From the NCBI GenBank assembly GCA_007449985.2, contig VIIQ02000559.1, forward strand, positions 340,501-404,500: a stretch of 64,000 bases of DNA. Direction: 5' to 3'. This DNA comes from Desmodesmus armatus. Taxonomy: Eukaryota; Chlorophyta; Chlorophyceae; Sphaeropleales; Scenedesmaceae. A program made the translations under genes and the position numbers. This document shows, one piece after another, positions 1 to 13,000 of this stretch (position 1 is its first letter; every line of letters begins with the position of its first letter). A model generated the notes under the pieces. It was not told the origin of the DNA, ran no database searches, and saw only the letters and a list, made by a program, of their open reading frames with translations.

Positions 1-10
1 AGTTGCGTAC

Positions 11-576
11 CTCGCCAATGGAGTCAGGCATGGGATCAAGCTCCATCAGGGTGTACCGCAGCTGCGTCTTGTCAAGCAGCATGGACTGCCAGTCAACAGA
101 GGCAACACCCGTTTCTGACACTGCAATGGTGCCACCACACTCTGTCCGCACTGCTTGGGCTTCGTTGCTGATGCTTGACGCACCAGGCAAACACACCAAC
201 TGCACAAGGCAGTGCGACAGTGCTGTTGATCAGCCACTATGCTCCTCCAGCAGTTATTCAAATACATGCGTACCAGATGCAGTGAGGAATGAAAACAGTG
301 CCATGGTCCTACAGCCCGTGCAACACCAGGTCTGCTGTGCTGTTGCTTGAACTGTGATGGCTAGCCTCGAACACCGCGAGCATGACGGATGCTGAATGAT
401 GAAACTGATTTGAAACGTCCTTAGCAATTTGACGTCCTGATGCTGGGAGCCTAGTGCAGCAAACAGTTTCCCACCTTCTTCTCAACTGGCAGCTTCCCGG
501 CCTTCTTTTCTGTGGCTGCAGCAGCCACAGAAACTATCAAAATCAACGTGAAAAAGGAATCATGCCACCTCGTCAT
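11..576 (-). CDS. Partial gene for a secreted or membrane protein, first two exons (runs off the left edge)
   Basis: Two exons are supported. Exon 1 (576-475) starts with ATG and encodes 34 residues: a short polar start, a hydrophobic stretch around residues 8-21 (FFTLILIVSVAAAA) that looks like a signal peptide, then a Lys-rich segment ending in VEKK. It ends at a GTGGGA donor in phase 0. Exon 2 (199-11) has a polypyrimidine/CAG acceptor, is open for exactly 63 codons and ends GAG|GTACGC at the edge of the window, again phase 0. It contains DWQSMLLDKTQLRYTLMELD. Exon lengths and phases fit together, so I join them; an extra exon in the intervening 275 nt cannot be excluded. The protein family is not recognised. 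Targeting to the endomembrane system is inferred only from the signal-like N-terminus. The gene would lie just downstream of giant gene copy A on the same strand. Confidence 0.5.
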
Positions 577-1084
577 GTTGCGGATGTGTACTGCTTCGCT
601 CGATGGTGGCACAGCTCCGACTTCATGAACTGATCAGCTGTAAGCTACTGTGAGTATTGTCGATCGGGGAAGCTGTCGGCTGTTTCTACTCGCCTGTTGT
701 GGATGTTGTGGAACAAATCAGCTATCATTCCAACGGCATGCTGCACCCTAAACCGCATGGGCATGATCGGTTTACTCGTATCCACAGCTTCAATGATTTA
801 CCACTGCCCTGCATGTAAGCTGACTTACACAGAGCTGACCCCAAACCAGCACCACACACGCAGTGCTCTGTCCATGTGGACACATGGCATGTGTGACCAC
901 CCTGGGCCAACTGCCATCCAGCCAACCAGCAAGCAACCCAGCCGGCCACTCTCTCAAACAGCACCCATCAGCAGCAACAGTGACATGACTGTCCACCAAT
1001 CAGCTTCATTGCTAGACCTCACTGCTAGCGGCCAGCTTGCAGCCAGCACAGCATCACTGCACGCACCCCCATGCTGCCTGAGTC
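577..1084. other. Intergenic; 3' flank of giant gene copy A
   Basis: No gene seen. The part from about 968 to 1084 is the 3' flank of copy A and matches, in inverted orientation, the sequence just after the stop codon of copy C (54727-54838), so the duplication extends past the coding region. A reverse-strand TGTAA (825-829) is a possible poly(A) signal. The rest up to the start of the next minus-strand gene shows no conserved reading frame. Confidence 0.5.
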
Positions 1085-4000
1085 TCAGTGTGGCCTGCTG
1101 CTGCTGGGTGAGCGCTGGTAGCCAGGCTGCTGCCAGCGCAGCCCGTTGCGCGCCAGCGCCTGCAGACGCCTGCAGCATCACACAGAATAGATTGCCACAG
1201 CAGCCCAACAGCAGCAGTGCAGCATGTGCTTCACAGAGCCACAATTATGCCGCAGCTAAGACACTTGTCCTGCATGAGACGGCTGTCCTGCATGCTTGCG
1301 CAAGCTTTGCAGACTTCTTCCTGGATGATCGCTAATGAATGCCTGGGCCAGCAAATGTGTATGCTTCTCCCTGCCATGGCAAAGATGTGGGATGTGCACC
1401 GAAGAGTCGTCTGGAGTGAGCAACTTCCCAACACACAACTGGTGGCACCTAACACAGGCTTTTGTGGTAGGTGAGCGGCTCACTTACCAGCAGTTGGCAT
1501 TGTGCACCTTCTTGGCTGAATCAGCACACGCCTTGCTGCAGTACTGAGCAGCACCACAGCTCACACAACCGCACACTGACTGCATGCCGCTGCTGCTGGC
1601 GGGGACAGAAGCCCCGCCCTTGTTGCTGTTGTGCTGGGGCGGCAGTGACTTCAAGTCAGTGCAGCGGCTGCACCAGTCGCATGCCAGGTCTGCCAGCAGA
1701 AGCATGCGGCTGCTGCTGCTGCTGCTGCTGCTGCTGCCGCCATCACCGTGTGGGCCACAAACCGGGGTGCCGCTGCTGCTTGCGCCATCATGTGCTAGGC
1801 CAAGCAGGCTGTCCCTGATGTGCTGCTGCCACTTTCCCGCAGGTACATGTAGTAGCCGCTCAGCATGCAGCCAGATGTAGACTGCAGTGGGAAAGCTGTT
1901 GGCCTGCTCTGCAGCTGACTGCTGCTGCTCTGCTGCTGCAGCATCAAGCTGTGGCTGCTGTTGCTGATGGCCAGCACAGAGCCCTCGACCTCGGGGCTGC
2001 AGCAGGCTTGAGCTCCCCTCAGCCTGCTGCCACAGCTGCTGCACCAGAGCAGCTGCAGCTGTATGCAAAGGTGCAGCACACAGTGGCACCCCAAACAGTG
2101 GGCCCCCAGCCACTGTCTCAACACCCACGCTGCCCCATATCTCGTTCACGACAGTAGACAGGCTGCGAAGGAAGGCGCAGGTGGGTGCTGCGAAAGAAGA
2201 CAGGGCAGCTGCCATAGCAGCCAGACGCCATTGCAGCGGGTTGCAATCAAACACAGCAGCTAGCGTCTTTGCTGCTGCTTTGTTGCTGTGGCTGTGGCGC
2301 AGCAGCTCGCACTTTGCTTCCAAGGCAACTGCATCTGCTGCGAGGGCGTGGTAGCGAGCCAGGAGCTGCAGCCATGGCAGAGCTTCCTGCGGCAGTCCTG
2401 CAAAGCAGCAGCCCATCTGCGCCTGCAGCTGGAACAGCGATGGTCTGAAGTCCCTGCACATTGTCTGGCTGCTGCGGCTGCTGCTACTGCTGCTACTGCT
2501 GCTTGTTGCCGCATGCGTGTTGGTGTAAGCCTGACCGCTGCCAGGCAAGCCATCCGTTGTGCCTGCATGCTGGCAGCTGCCCCCGTTACTGCTACTGCTG
2601 GAAGGTGTCCGACCGGCTGAAACACTGCAGCTGCTCTGGCAGGAAGAGGACACGGTAGCACTCCGGCACTGGGCCACCAGCGCAGCAGTTGGCAGTGCGG
2701 CCGCTGCTCCTGCAGCTGCTACATCTGTGTGCAGTGTCAGCGCTGTCCTGATGCAGTGTGCTGACTGGGGGCGCAGCTCAGTCAGCAGGTCATCATCTTC
2801 TGCCAGCAGCTGCAGCAACACCAGCTGCCCAGCAAACGCAGAGGGACTGAAGCCCTGCATGCATCAGGCAGCACCAAAGAACACTGATTTACCAAGAAAT
2901 GTGACGAGTTGGGAGTGCCCCAGAGTACTGTTGCATGTTTCGGTGGCTAGCAACAGTCGGTTCAGACACTTGTCGAACAGACTGCAAGTAGCCAGACTAG
3001 ATCTACCAGACGGGGTACAGAGCTGCTAGCTATGAGCACCTCAAGTGCGGCAGGCTTTTCCCACCTGCACATACTGCTTCCTTGCAGCCCTTGCATACTG
3101 CACTACCAGCATCCTGGCTGCCACACTGCTGCTGCTGTTGGCACTGCTGCTACTGTCCCCTTCAGCCCCCAGCCTGCCTGCCCCTGCTGCCCAGCCATTG
3201 GCCACCAAGTCCCTGATGCTGGGAGGCACCAGCAGCAGGTCTGAGGCAAGGCTGTGGGTCAGGGTGGACCACAGAGCGGGACTGCTGCACTCAGGGACAG
3301 CAGCAGGCGCAGCAGCCACCCCATGTGATGCTGCATGTGCAGTGTGCTGCAGGTGGTGATGCGCCGCTCCTGCCTCATACCAGTGGCACGCTGCTGGCTT
3401 CAGCTGCTTCAGCACCTCCCACAGCAGCTGCCTGGTGCTGACTCCCTCCCGCTGACGCTGCTCATCCTGCTGCACAGCGGTTGCAAACGTCAAACCATCA
3501 CTCTTCCTTCCTGCGGGGCAGTCAGTTCGAGAGCCACCCGCAACCTGCAGCAGCTGCTGCAGATATTGCTGATCGGCAGATTGGTGCTGCATGCCTTCTA
3601 GCAGGATCTGAGTCACTTGCTGCTGGCCAAGCTTGCTGCCAAGCTCCACTGGCTGCATGTGCCGCAGCAGCAAGGGGGCAGGAGGCACGAGCGACCCGGA
3701 CGCTGGAGCAGCAGCTGGGAAAGGAACTTGCAGGCCGAGCTGTACAAGCCCTGGGCTGGGCAGTGCGGATCCAGCACTACTGGGTGCTGAAGGTGCTGCC
3801 TGGCTGTGCAGCAGCTGCACTGCTGCATCGCAGAGGGTGAGCTGCGTGCTTGAACCGCCTGCCTGCTGGCGCTGACCTGCAATCCTGCTGCTGGCCCCAT
3901 GTGAGCTGTGCACACACAGCTGGCTGGAAGAGGGTTGTGCTGCTGACTTGGCAAGGCCTGCCCGCATGCGCTGCAGCTTATGAACGTGCGCCTCAGCCGA

Positions 4001-7000
4001 GGCCTGCAGTTCCACAACCCTGTTGAGCATCAGCTGCCGCCTGGCCAGCGTTGCCGCACGCGGCAGATGCCAGGGTCGCAGGTTGCCCCAGTCATACCTT
4101 GCTAGCTGCCGCTGAACCCGTCTCATCTGCCGCTGCAGAATCCGCTCAGCAGGAGGCTCCTGCTGCTGTGAGGATGTGAACCCGTCTGAAGCTGCTGTTG
4201 GCGCCCCAGCACGCAGACCCATTCTGTGTGTGGGACTCTCTGCTGACCGGGGCTGCTGCTCTGTGTCACTGTGTTCACTGTCGGAGCTGCAGCTGCTGGA
4301 GCCGCTGGTGCTGCTGGCATTGCCATCTGGCAGGGGTTGCTGCTTGACGCCGGCCTTGCAGGCAGTGTGCCACCAGGTGCCCTGGGGTTGCTTTGTGAGC
4401 AGCTTGTGACAACTTTCGCTGAACTGCACGTACTGCTTCACATGCTCCTTCAACTTCTGTGCGTACTGCTCGTGCGAGTGTTGCTGCTGCTGGTCGTGCT
4501 GGTCGCTGGCGCCCGTCAGGTGAGCATCAAATTCATTGAGTGCTGCTTCAGCTAGTTGCATCATGGGCACTGCTTGCGGCAGCACAGCAGGGTCACTGGA
4601 GCTGTCATAGAGCCTCGTGTCTTGTGCAAAGAGCGCAGCGAGGTTGCGACGGCTGCGCTCGTCACTGCCACTGTTGCTGTCGCTGTCTTTGACGCCAAGC
4701 TCGCTGCCTCGGGTGTTGCAATGCGCACCATGGTGGGGTGGGTGCGATGTATTGTGGAGCTGCTTCCTGCTGGCAAAGTTTGGGACAGGCTGGACGAGCG
4801 TCGAGCCGGTCGCTCGCAGCTTCACATCGCGGTCAACATCACTGAGCTCCGGCAGCATCCCCCACAGGCGCGCCATGGGCGAGCGCAGACCGGCAAACAG
4901 CGCCATCACCTGTACAGGGGCCAGCAAAGGAGCGTCATGCAGACACAGGAGCGTCTAGCAGACCATGCATGTTGAAAGACGCCACGTAAACTAGTCAATG
5001 CACAATCACGATGGGCTGCACATTGGTTTTCCGCCTACGTTACTGCTGTGTACGTCCTAATCACAGGACCTCCTGGCACCCAGCAAGAGCTCCCGTACTT
5101 GCAGCATGCGAACAACCCCATGTTGGCAACTAGCATAGTATGCTGGCTGGATGGTGGTGCCGGGGGAGGATTTTAGTCGCTGAAGATTAGTTAATGAGCG
5201 CGCGGGCAAAGACGCAAAATAAAATGTATACCTCCATGCGTTCGCACCTGTTGCCATCCAAGGTCTGTCCAGACCAGTGCACCACTGGCCTCAAAGGTGC
5301 GCTCACACATCTGCAACCACATCCTGCGAGTTGCTGCGCATTCTGGCAGGTACGGGCTGATAGTGGGCAGGTAGGCAAGCACAGGCCCCAGGACACACAT
5401 GTTCAATGTTGTAGCAATGGCGTCACGGCAGACGCTCAGGTATGATGCCTTGTTCTGCAGCAGGACAAAACAACACACCACAGCATGCATGAGTTTTTGA
5501 CAGCTTGCCGGAGACTCACACAGTGGCGATTCCACTGCTGACTCAGCCTGTACGGTACAGGCTGTACCGTGCGGCTGGTGGTTGGCCACCAAGACTGTTG
5601 CAAGACTTGAACCCAGCGAATTGCATTCACTGCATTCAAAAGTTCTCAGAACTGGGTGTTCTGGGTCCTCGTGGATCCCCAGTCCCAGCTCATGCAGTTG
5701 TCTGCCAGGCTGTAGCACAGCGCTGCGTGTAGCGCGAGTTTTGTGAGGGGTGACACGAGGGCGATCACGGGTGTTCTTACCAACCATAAGGCCTACAAGA
5801 AACTCCACCAAGTAGCAGCAATGCACCTGGTCCATTATTGGGGCTCACAGACCAGCTGACCCTTCATGTAATGCTGTCTACAGGTTGCCACATGCAGTCG
5901 CAGCAATGTATGAGGGCACCAGCTGGTAGCAACACACCTCAGTACGGCGGTCGAGCTCGGGGATCAGGTCAAAGCCCCTCTGGATGACTCCCCAGACATC
6001 CTTGCAATGCTCGCATCAACCGCAGCTCGCAGGTGCTTGTGTGCTGCTATCATAGCAGTGAGGGCCTGGGAGAGCTGCTCTTCCACCGCCTGCACATTGT
6101 GTGCGCTCAGGCCTACCAAGACCGGGTCACTGCCCAGTGCTGACAGTATGCGCTGCAGCCTGCGCAGAGGCTTGCGGAGCTTCTGCAGGAGCAGACATGC
6201 ACAAGTCAGCTTGATTGACGTTACGATATAATGGGACTGCAGTCAAGTACACCAAGCGGTGATTGTGACAATGCATTGGACAAGCACAGTGTCAGCACTT
6301 GCATGTTGTGTGCAGATGAAACAGCTGTACGCTGCAAGCTGCTCTGACATTGGCAGGACACCCACCTGCAGGCTGCGTCCCATGTTTGCATAATCAGTGT
6401 CAAGCTGGAGCAATACACGGAGTTGGTCAAAAGCAGAGTGGAAGCCCAATCCCCAACGTTGCATCCTGGAAGCAACCTCCTCCTCGGACCTGCAGGGCAG
6501 CAGTAGGTACTCTTGTGGCTTCCAGGCTGGCTCAGTACTTCAGAGATGACACAAGCACGGCAAGTACTGGCTGAACGGACTCCTGCAGCTTGGGTGAAGT
6601 GCTTCTTGCATTATGGAATCACTGGCCGTGACATGCACATCCGTAGCATTAATGCCGCTACAACAAGTCAGCTGAAACCCAACACAATCTCAAGCATGTC
6701 CAATGGAAGGCACATCATTTGCGCCCTATCGTGAGCCAAACCGTGGCACCGGCCCACTCAGCCGTTGGAGGTGTGCTACTAGCACCTGCTGAAGGCCCCA
6801 CAGGGATCAGCCCGCCTGCTCAGCACCCGCGACAAGCATGCTGTGTCGGCATCCAAGCTCACGACAGATTGTCAAACATATTAGCACTGCTAACACCAGG
6901 CTAGCAAAAAGTTGCGGATGCTACCTACCCTATGAGAAGCTCATCACGTACTACGCGGCTCTCTTCGGTCTCATCCAGTGGCTGAGAGGCATCCCGCACA

Positions 7001-10000
7001 TTGACTGGCCCAAGACTGTGCAAGTGCCCGGTGACCAGCTTGGTCCACCCCAAGGATGCCTCTGTGATGGCGCAGTAGCCCTGTATTGTTATCATGCAGC
7101 GACACAGATCATATGTATCGGATACAGTTCAGCTAAAACGCAGCCTGCCATTGCGGCAATGGCAGGGCCTCGGGCCCTAGTAGGTGCGGGCTGCTGAATG
7201 CACACCTGACTTATGAGTGGTACCAGTTTCAGCGTGTTTTCATGAAAAGACATCCTAGAGTGGGTACTACCCACCCCAGTCGGGAGGGCCTTCCCACAGC
7301 GGCACCTGCCAATGCAGGCACTCCAATTGGCTAAGCGACGAGTGCATGTTCAGAAGAGTTTATTAGGCTGTGCATCCGATGCAGATGGAGTCCCACGCAT
7401 ACTTCACAGCTGTTCTGTACGTACTGCGCAGTATGCATGCATGCATACTGCGCAGTATGCAGTATGACAGTTGCATATGCATCTGTCATACTGCATGTGG
7501 TACAGATGCACACTGCACTAGTGGCATTGCAGGCACCTAAAAAAGGCACAGCATTGTATGCACTCAGAAGCCAGCTGTCCACTTGATGCAAGCCGTGCTG
7601 CTTGTTGGAAAATCCCCTAAGTAGAAAAGGGTCAGCAGAGGTTATAGCTGCTGCAGCATGCCGGCAAGTCTGATCACACAGCCCATCTGAATGTGTGCTG
7701 CGAGTGACAGGGCAACCTACCTGTTGGGCGCATTGAACAGTGACGCCAAAGGTGCTAGCTCCCTGCCTGCCCTGGACCCTCAGACCTTCTTGAAGGAGCT
7801 TCACGTAGTCCCACATGGTGCTGTTCAACTGCTTCAGCTGTAGTGGAACTGCAGCTACAAGAGCCATCGCCTGGAGGCACACGCAACACAGCCCTGCATT
7901 GTCAGGCCCCTGGAAATCATTTCCAGGCTTGGCACTGGTTTGACACTGGTGACCAATTGTCACAACTTGAGTCAAGCAGCATCAGTCACTTGATCACCAA
8001 GTTGTGGCCACTCTCAGAGTGTACTCAGGCGTTGTACAGGTGGATGAAAAATCAGCCTATTCCTGTGCCACAGTTCAGTGAACAGCCAAGCACTACCTGC
8101 AACAACATGCAAAGTGCACTATATCATATAGGCTGCGCTGCGTACCATGCTATGGCTGTACGTACCTCCGAGTACGCACTGCTTACTGCCTGCCTCAGGA
8201 ACTGTGTGGCCTCCTGCATGATCTCCTGATCGGCTTCATGCAGGAACCAAGAGGCTCCATCGCCAGACAGAGCCACCGTGAGCAGCCCCAGCAGTGGAGG
8301 ATGGTGCAGGCCTTTGTCGAGGAGGCCGTCTGAGTGGAACTCAAGCTTGAGGCCCCTGGCGCCAGGGGCCTGGTGTGCATGGTTGCTGTCCAGAGGCTGC
8401 GTCTCTGCTGCAGTGTCGGGCTCGAACCACTCATAGTTGCTCAATTGTTGCAGGTGTAACAGCAGCCTGCAGCAGCACAGCAATTGCATGGTCCGTACAC
8501 ATCTACCACTCATCACCAAGCACTGTACTGAGTACAGTGTGGTACAGGACAGTACAGAACAGGACAGTATGGTGCAGATACAGACATTGCAGTACCGGAC
8601 TGTACAGTGCAAGAATTGTTCAAATTAAACCTCTGTACTTGCTGAAGAGCCAGCTTGCGGCAACTCTGCACACTTTGAGCCATTGGTTTGGAGACACTGG
8701 CACCAACCGCAGCTGTTGAATGCATCAGCCAGGCTGTAGCATTGGCACGTGTACATGATGGCACATGCTGTGGCGGTGCTGCAGTCAACTTGCCGTTGAT
8801 GCTATCCAGGCAAGGCTTGCCTGAGATGCTGAACAATCAGTGCAAGCATGTGTGAGTGTCTTGGGCTGCCCTGAAAGTTCATCAAGGGACCTAGCTGCAG
8901 TCACTGCAGAACAGCGTTCCCCATTTCTTCAAGCGATCACTACAAGAATGCAACAGCCGGGAGGGGAAGGGGGCACAAGTCAAAGATCGATTATGCAGCC
9001 TTGTGCCAGTTGCTTACCTCCAGTGCTCCAACAGCTGTAACCTCTTGAAGTCACCAGTTCCACTCCAAAAGACCCTTTGACAATTTGACCACCTGAGCAG
9101 ATCCACCCAAGCCATGAGCTGCTCAGTGCTCGCCTCTGCAAAGTGCAGTGCTGCGTCGGGGAGCCTCAAACCTGCAACATCTTCTGCAGACAGCGGCTGT
9201 GGTGCTGCATGTTGCGGCGGCGGCTGCTGCTGCGGCGGCGGCGGCTGCGGTGGCTGCTGGTTTGCTGCAGCAAGCCGCTGCTTCCAGCAGTCGATGGTGT
9301 GGTGAAGCCTTGCTGCATGTTCAGCTGCAATGCCAGGCACAGCTTCCGCACTAGGTGGTGTGTTGGTAGGCCTGCCAATGGCTGGCGTGTCCTGCTGCTG
9401 CTGCTGCTGCTGCTGTTGCTGCGCTGACGGGCTGCGGGAGCTTGCAGCAGCAGAAGCAGCAGTAGCAGCACTGGCAGCAGAAGCAGCAGTCACTGCTGCG
9501 GCAGCACTGGCGGCAGCAGCACAGCTCTCCTGCAGTGCATCAAGCTGGTGGTCAAAGTCATCTGCCTGTGCTGACCGCAGCACCTCACTGTCCTGTTCTG
9601 TGTCATACCAGCAGTCTGAGTGTGCATCAGACGGCCCGTCTATCACGCTGCTGCGGCCAGGGCTGCTGCTCTGTGCATCATGCTGCTGGTGCTGCTGGTG
9701 TGGTGGCAGAGGCTCTGCTGGGCTGCTGTCTGCAGGAGCAGCCTGCTGGATCCACTGCCGAACAACAGTAGACTGCAGGAGTGATGTGCACTTTCTGCCA
9801 GCTGGCATACTGCTTGGCAGACCTGCCACTGTGCTGCACGGCACAGATTTGGCCACATCAGCAGCTCTGCTGTGCACACCAACAGCCACACCAGCACTGC
9901 TCCTGATCCTGCTGCTGCCTTGTGCTACAATGGATGCAAGCTGGGCAGTAACCTGCTGTGCTGTGGGTGTGGGTGGGTCTGTGGCAGAACCACCCTCCGA

Positions 10001-13000
10001 AGCAGACTCTGCATCTGCAAAGACATCGCTGTGGTCACCATCACTGCTGGCATCATCCTCTGTGACAGGTATCCTGCCCCTCGCAAACCCCAGCCTTGGA
10101 TTGGATGTGGCAGGCTGCACAGCTGCCAAGCTTGCTGATCCAACTGCCGACGCTGACCCTGCCTGCCGCCTGCCAGCCTGGCGCCCTGCTTGGCTCGGCT
10201 GCGGTGCCCCAGCCCCTGATGCTGCTGTTGTGCCAACGTCGCTGGCAGCAGCAGTGGCTGGTGCTGCTGTGCCGCTGCTGGTCACGTTGCCGAGGAAGCC
10301 TTTGCGCAGGCCGCTGCCACCTCGGAGCCTCAGCACAGGAGCAACAGGCGCATCCTCGCTGCTTGCGGCGCTGTGTGCAGCCTGAGTGCTGCTGAGCCCT
10401 GCCAAAGCCCTGCTGGCAGCCTGAGCAGCCTGAGCAGCAGCTGTGCGGGAGGCTGGACACTCCAGAGCAGCAGCACGAGCAGTTGCAGACCTTCCAGTGA
10501 CAGAACTCCCAGTCGGAGCAGCAGCAGCAGCCGCAGCCGCAGCAGGAGCTGGACGGGTAAACGGCCGCTGCTGAGAGACCTGGGAGCTGGCAGACGGAGG
10601 GCTGAGGGGCTCAATGCTTACAGTAGCATGCTGCATAGGCACCTGCAGGCTTCCTGCAATAGCTGATGCTGAGGATAGTTGCTGACATTCACAGAGCAGG
10701 GCTTGCTTGATGTCCTGCACCACCAGCTTGGGTGCCTGCAGGGTTGACAGCAAGGCACGTATCCAACCCCAGAGCTCTGCAAACAATGGCGATGCTGCTG
10801 TGCTGTCCACCTGCAACGGCAGCCCAGGAGACATCCCAGCTGACCGTGACTCATGCACCAGGCGTATCAGAATCTTCAACAGGGAAATCTGAGCAGACAG
10901 CTTCTGGATGCTGCAGCCATGCCTGCTCGCCAACTCTGTGTACTGTGCCCTGTCTTCTGCAGTAGCAGCCTCAAGCTGAACCCGCCTGCTGAGCTGCTCC
11001 AACTCAAGCACACGGCAAGCAAACGCTGCAACCTCAGCAGCGCAGGAGTCCTGGCTTGCAGCCAAGGTGGTCAATGCGCTGAGGTGCAGGGCAGTAGAAC
11101 CCTCGGTGTGCGGGCCGGTGTCGGCTGTGTCTGCTGCAGGGGCGTGGTGCGCTGCAGGCTGCGGTGCTGTTTCTGTTGTATCCGTGCTGGCCTCAGCTGG
11201 CGCCATGAGGAAGTGGGGCAGGAAGCCATCGACATGCCTGCGAGACGACATGGACAGTGAAAGGCAGGTTGTGTTTCACAGTGCTGCCACCAACCACCGT
11301 GGTGTATGATACACCAACAGCCAACAGATAGCTGGCAGCGCTGCCAGAGGGCTTGGCAGTCATCATGACTTGTTCCAAAAGCCTTGCATTGAATGCAACA
11401 TGCAGCCAACTGAAATTTGTCTGAAATTACGGTGGATGGACCACCAGGGTATTACACAAGAATGCAAGACTGTCCTAGCGAGTGTGGTACCTGCAGGACT
11501 ACTGTGACCACACGCCCCATGGGCCCTTCAGGACTCCTACGTCCATCCGTGCGCCTGGTGCAAATCAACTTCCTACCTGCGAGTCATGTACTCCTCAAAC
11601 GTCAGGGCATAGCCATCCAGCACATTGCCTTCCTGCCAGTTCTTGGTCAGCTGCATCACCATCAGAAGGTTGTGCTGCACCTGAGCTGTGCACAGCTGCC
11701 ATGCCTGGCGCTGGTGCTGCTGCTGTACGGATTCGCTGCCAGAGAGGCAGGCACCACCCTGTCTGCTGCTGCTGGACGTGCAGTATTCAGGCGGCAGCGC
11801 GTCACGCGCCTGCACCAGCAGCTGCATGCAGTGTGAGTGCAGCGCAGCCAGCATGAGCGTCTGCCCCTTGCTGGTGGCCTCTGGAAGCTTCCACCTGCAA
11901 CCACCAGACAGTCACATACTAGAGGTGTCCGGCTCTTTGACACAGCGCAACATGATCTGTTGTTTACCTGCCACCCCGGCCAGACACACTGACTCTGCAC
12001 AATGGCTGTTGAGTTGCCTTTCATAACATATGCCAGGTGGCACCTGCAAGTGCAGATTGTGTGTCCTGCACTGCCAGCGCCGTGCTGCAGAACACTCTGA
12101 GGATGCAGGACGCGGCAGCGCTGCAAGCATACTAATGGACGGCCAGGGTGTTGATACCTAGCCTGCAAACAAACCGTCATGGTTGGCACCATTGCCCAGA
12201 ACCTTCTGGATTCATACGCATTACTCACTGGCGCATGTTGAGCAGGTGTCGGTACTGCAGGGCGCTCAGCAGCACATCCAGCACCTGCCTCAACGCCTCA
12301 GCAGGGTGTGGCAGCTGCTGCTCAGCTGTAACCCCTGCAGACCCTGACGCTATGCCCTGGTGCTGTTTCTGCTCTGCATGCTGCTGCTGGTGTTGTGCAC
12401 CCCTGTGCTGGCCTGCTGCTGCCTGTTGGGGAGTTTGCTTGCAGCAGGGTGACTGCTGCTGTGCCCCAAGACCCAATGCTGCCAGCACCCACTGCAGCAG
12501 CTGGCCCACAGGGTCCTCGTTGTTTCCCAACTCCAGCTGCATGGGCCCTGCATCTGTCTGCAAGGCGCTGCATGCTGTCCTCAACCACCTGGCAACTGTT
12601 GCAGCAGCGACAGGCTGCCTCCTACCTTGTGCCAGATGGTCTTGCAGCGGTTGGCTGTACCACCAGTGCTCCAGCTGTCCAGGTGGCAGCTCTGACAGCT
12701 GAGCCAGGAAGGCACCCACAGCTTTGCAAGTGCTGGACTGCTGAAGGGATGCCTGAGCACAGCAGCATGCATGAGATACACAAACTCAGTTTCAGGCCAT
12801 CAAGGTACACAGCCTGTTCAGGCCGCTGAACGGCCTGTGCAGAAGCTACGATTTTGAGGTGCGTTTGTACGGTCCTCTCATTGGCAATCAAGACCAGAAC
12901 CAGAAACACACTCGCCGCAGATCCGTTCCCCTTCCTCCGACTAAGCTGCCTCAGGCTGACAAACCTTGGTCAGTCCACTGGTGTTGGCGACAGCACAGCA

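Noticed and set aside
954..1244. Conserved peptide ASAGAGAQRA.LAAAWLPALTQQQQ seen downstream of all three giant genes
   Set aside because: It is another frame of the conserved exon 15. The splice phase (TG|G) selects the RLQALARNGL frame, which also ends in stops at corresponding places.
6838..7197. Plus-strand open frame of 119 codons that looks protein-like
   Set aside because: It overlaps exon 9 of copy A on the other strand (7080-6929), which has matching homologues and phases in B and C. The plus frame is a shadow.
8513..8640. Cluster of TACAG/CTGTA words as a regulatory array
   Set aside because: It lies in intron 6 of copy A, spacing is irregular and there is no counterpart in B or C; probably simple sequence drift.
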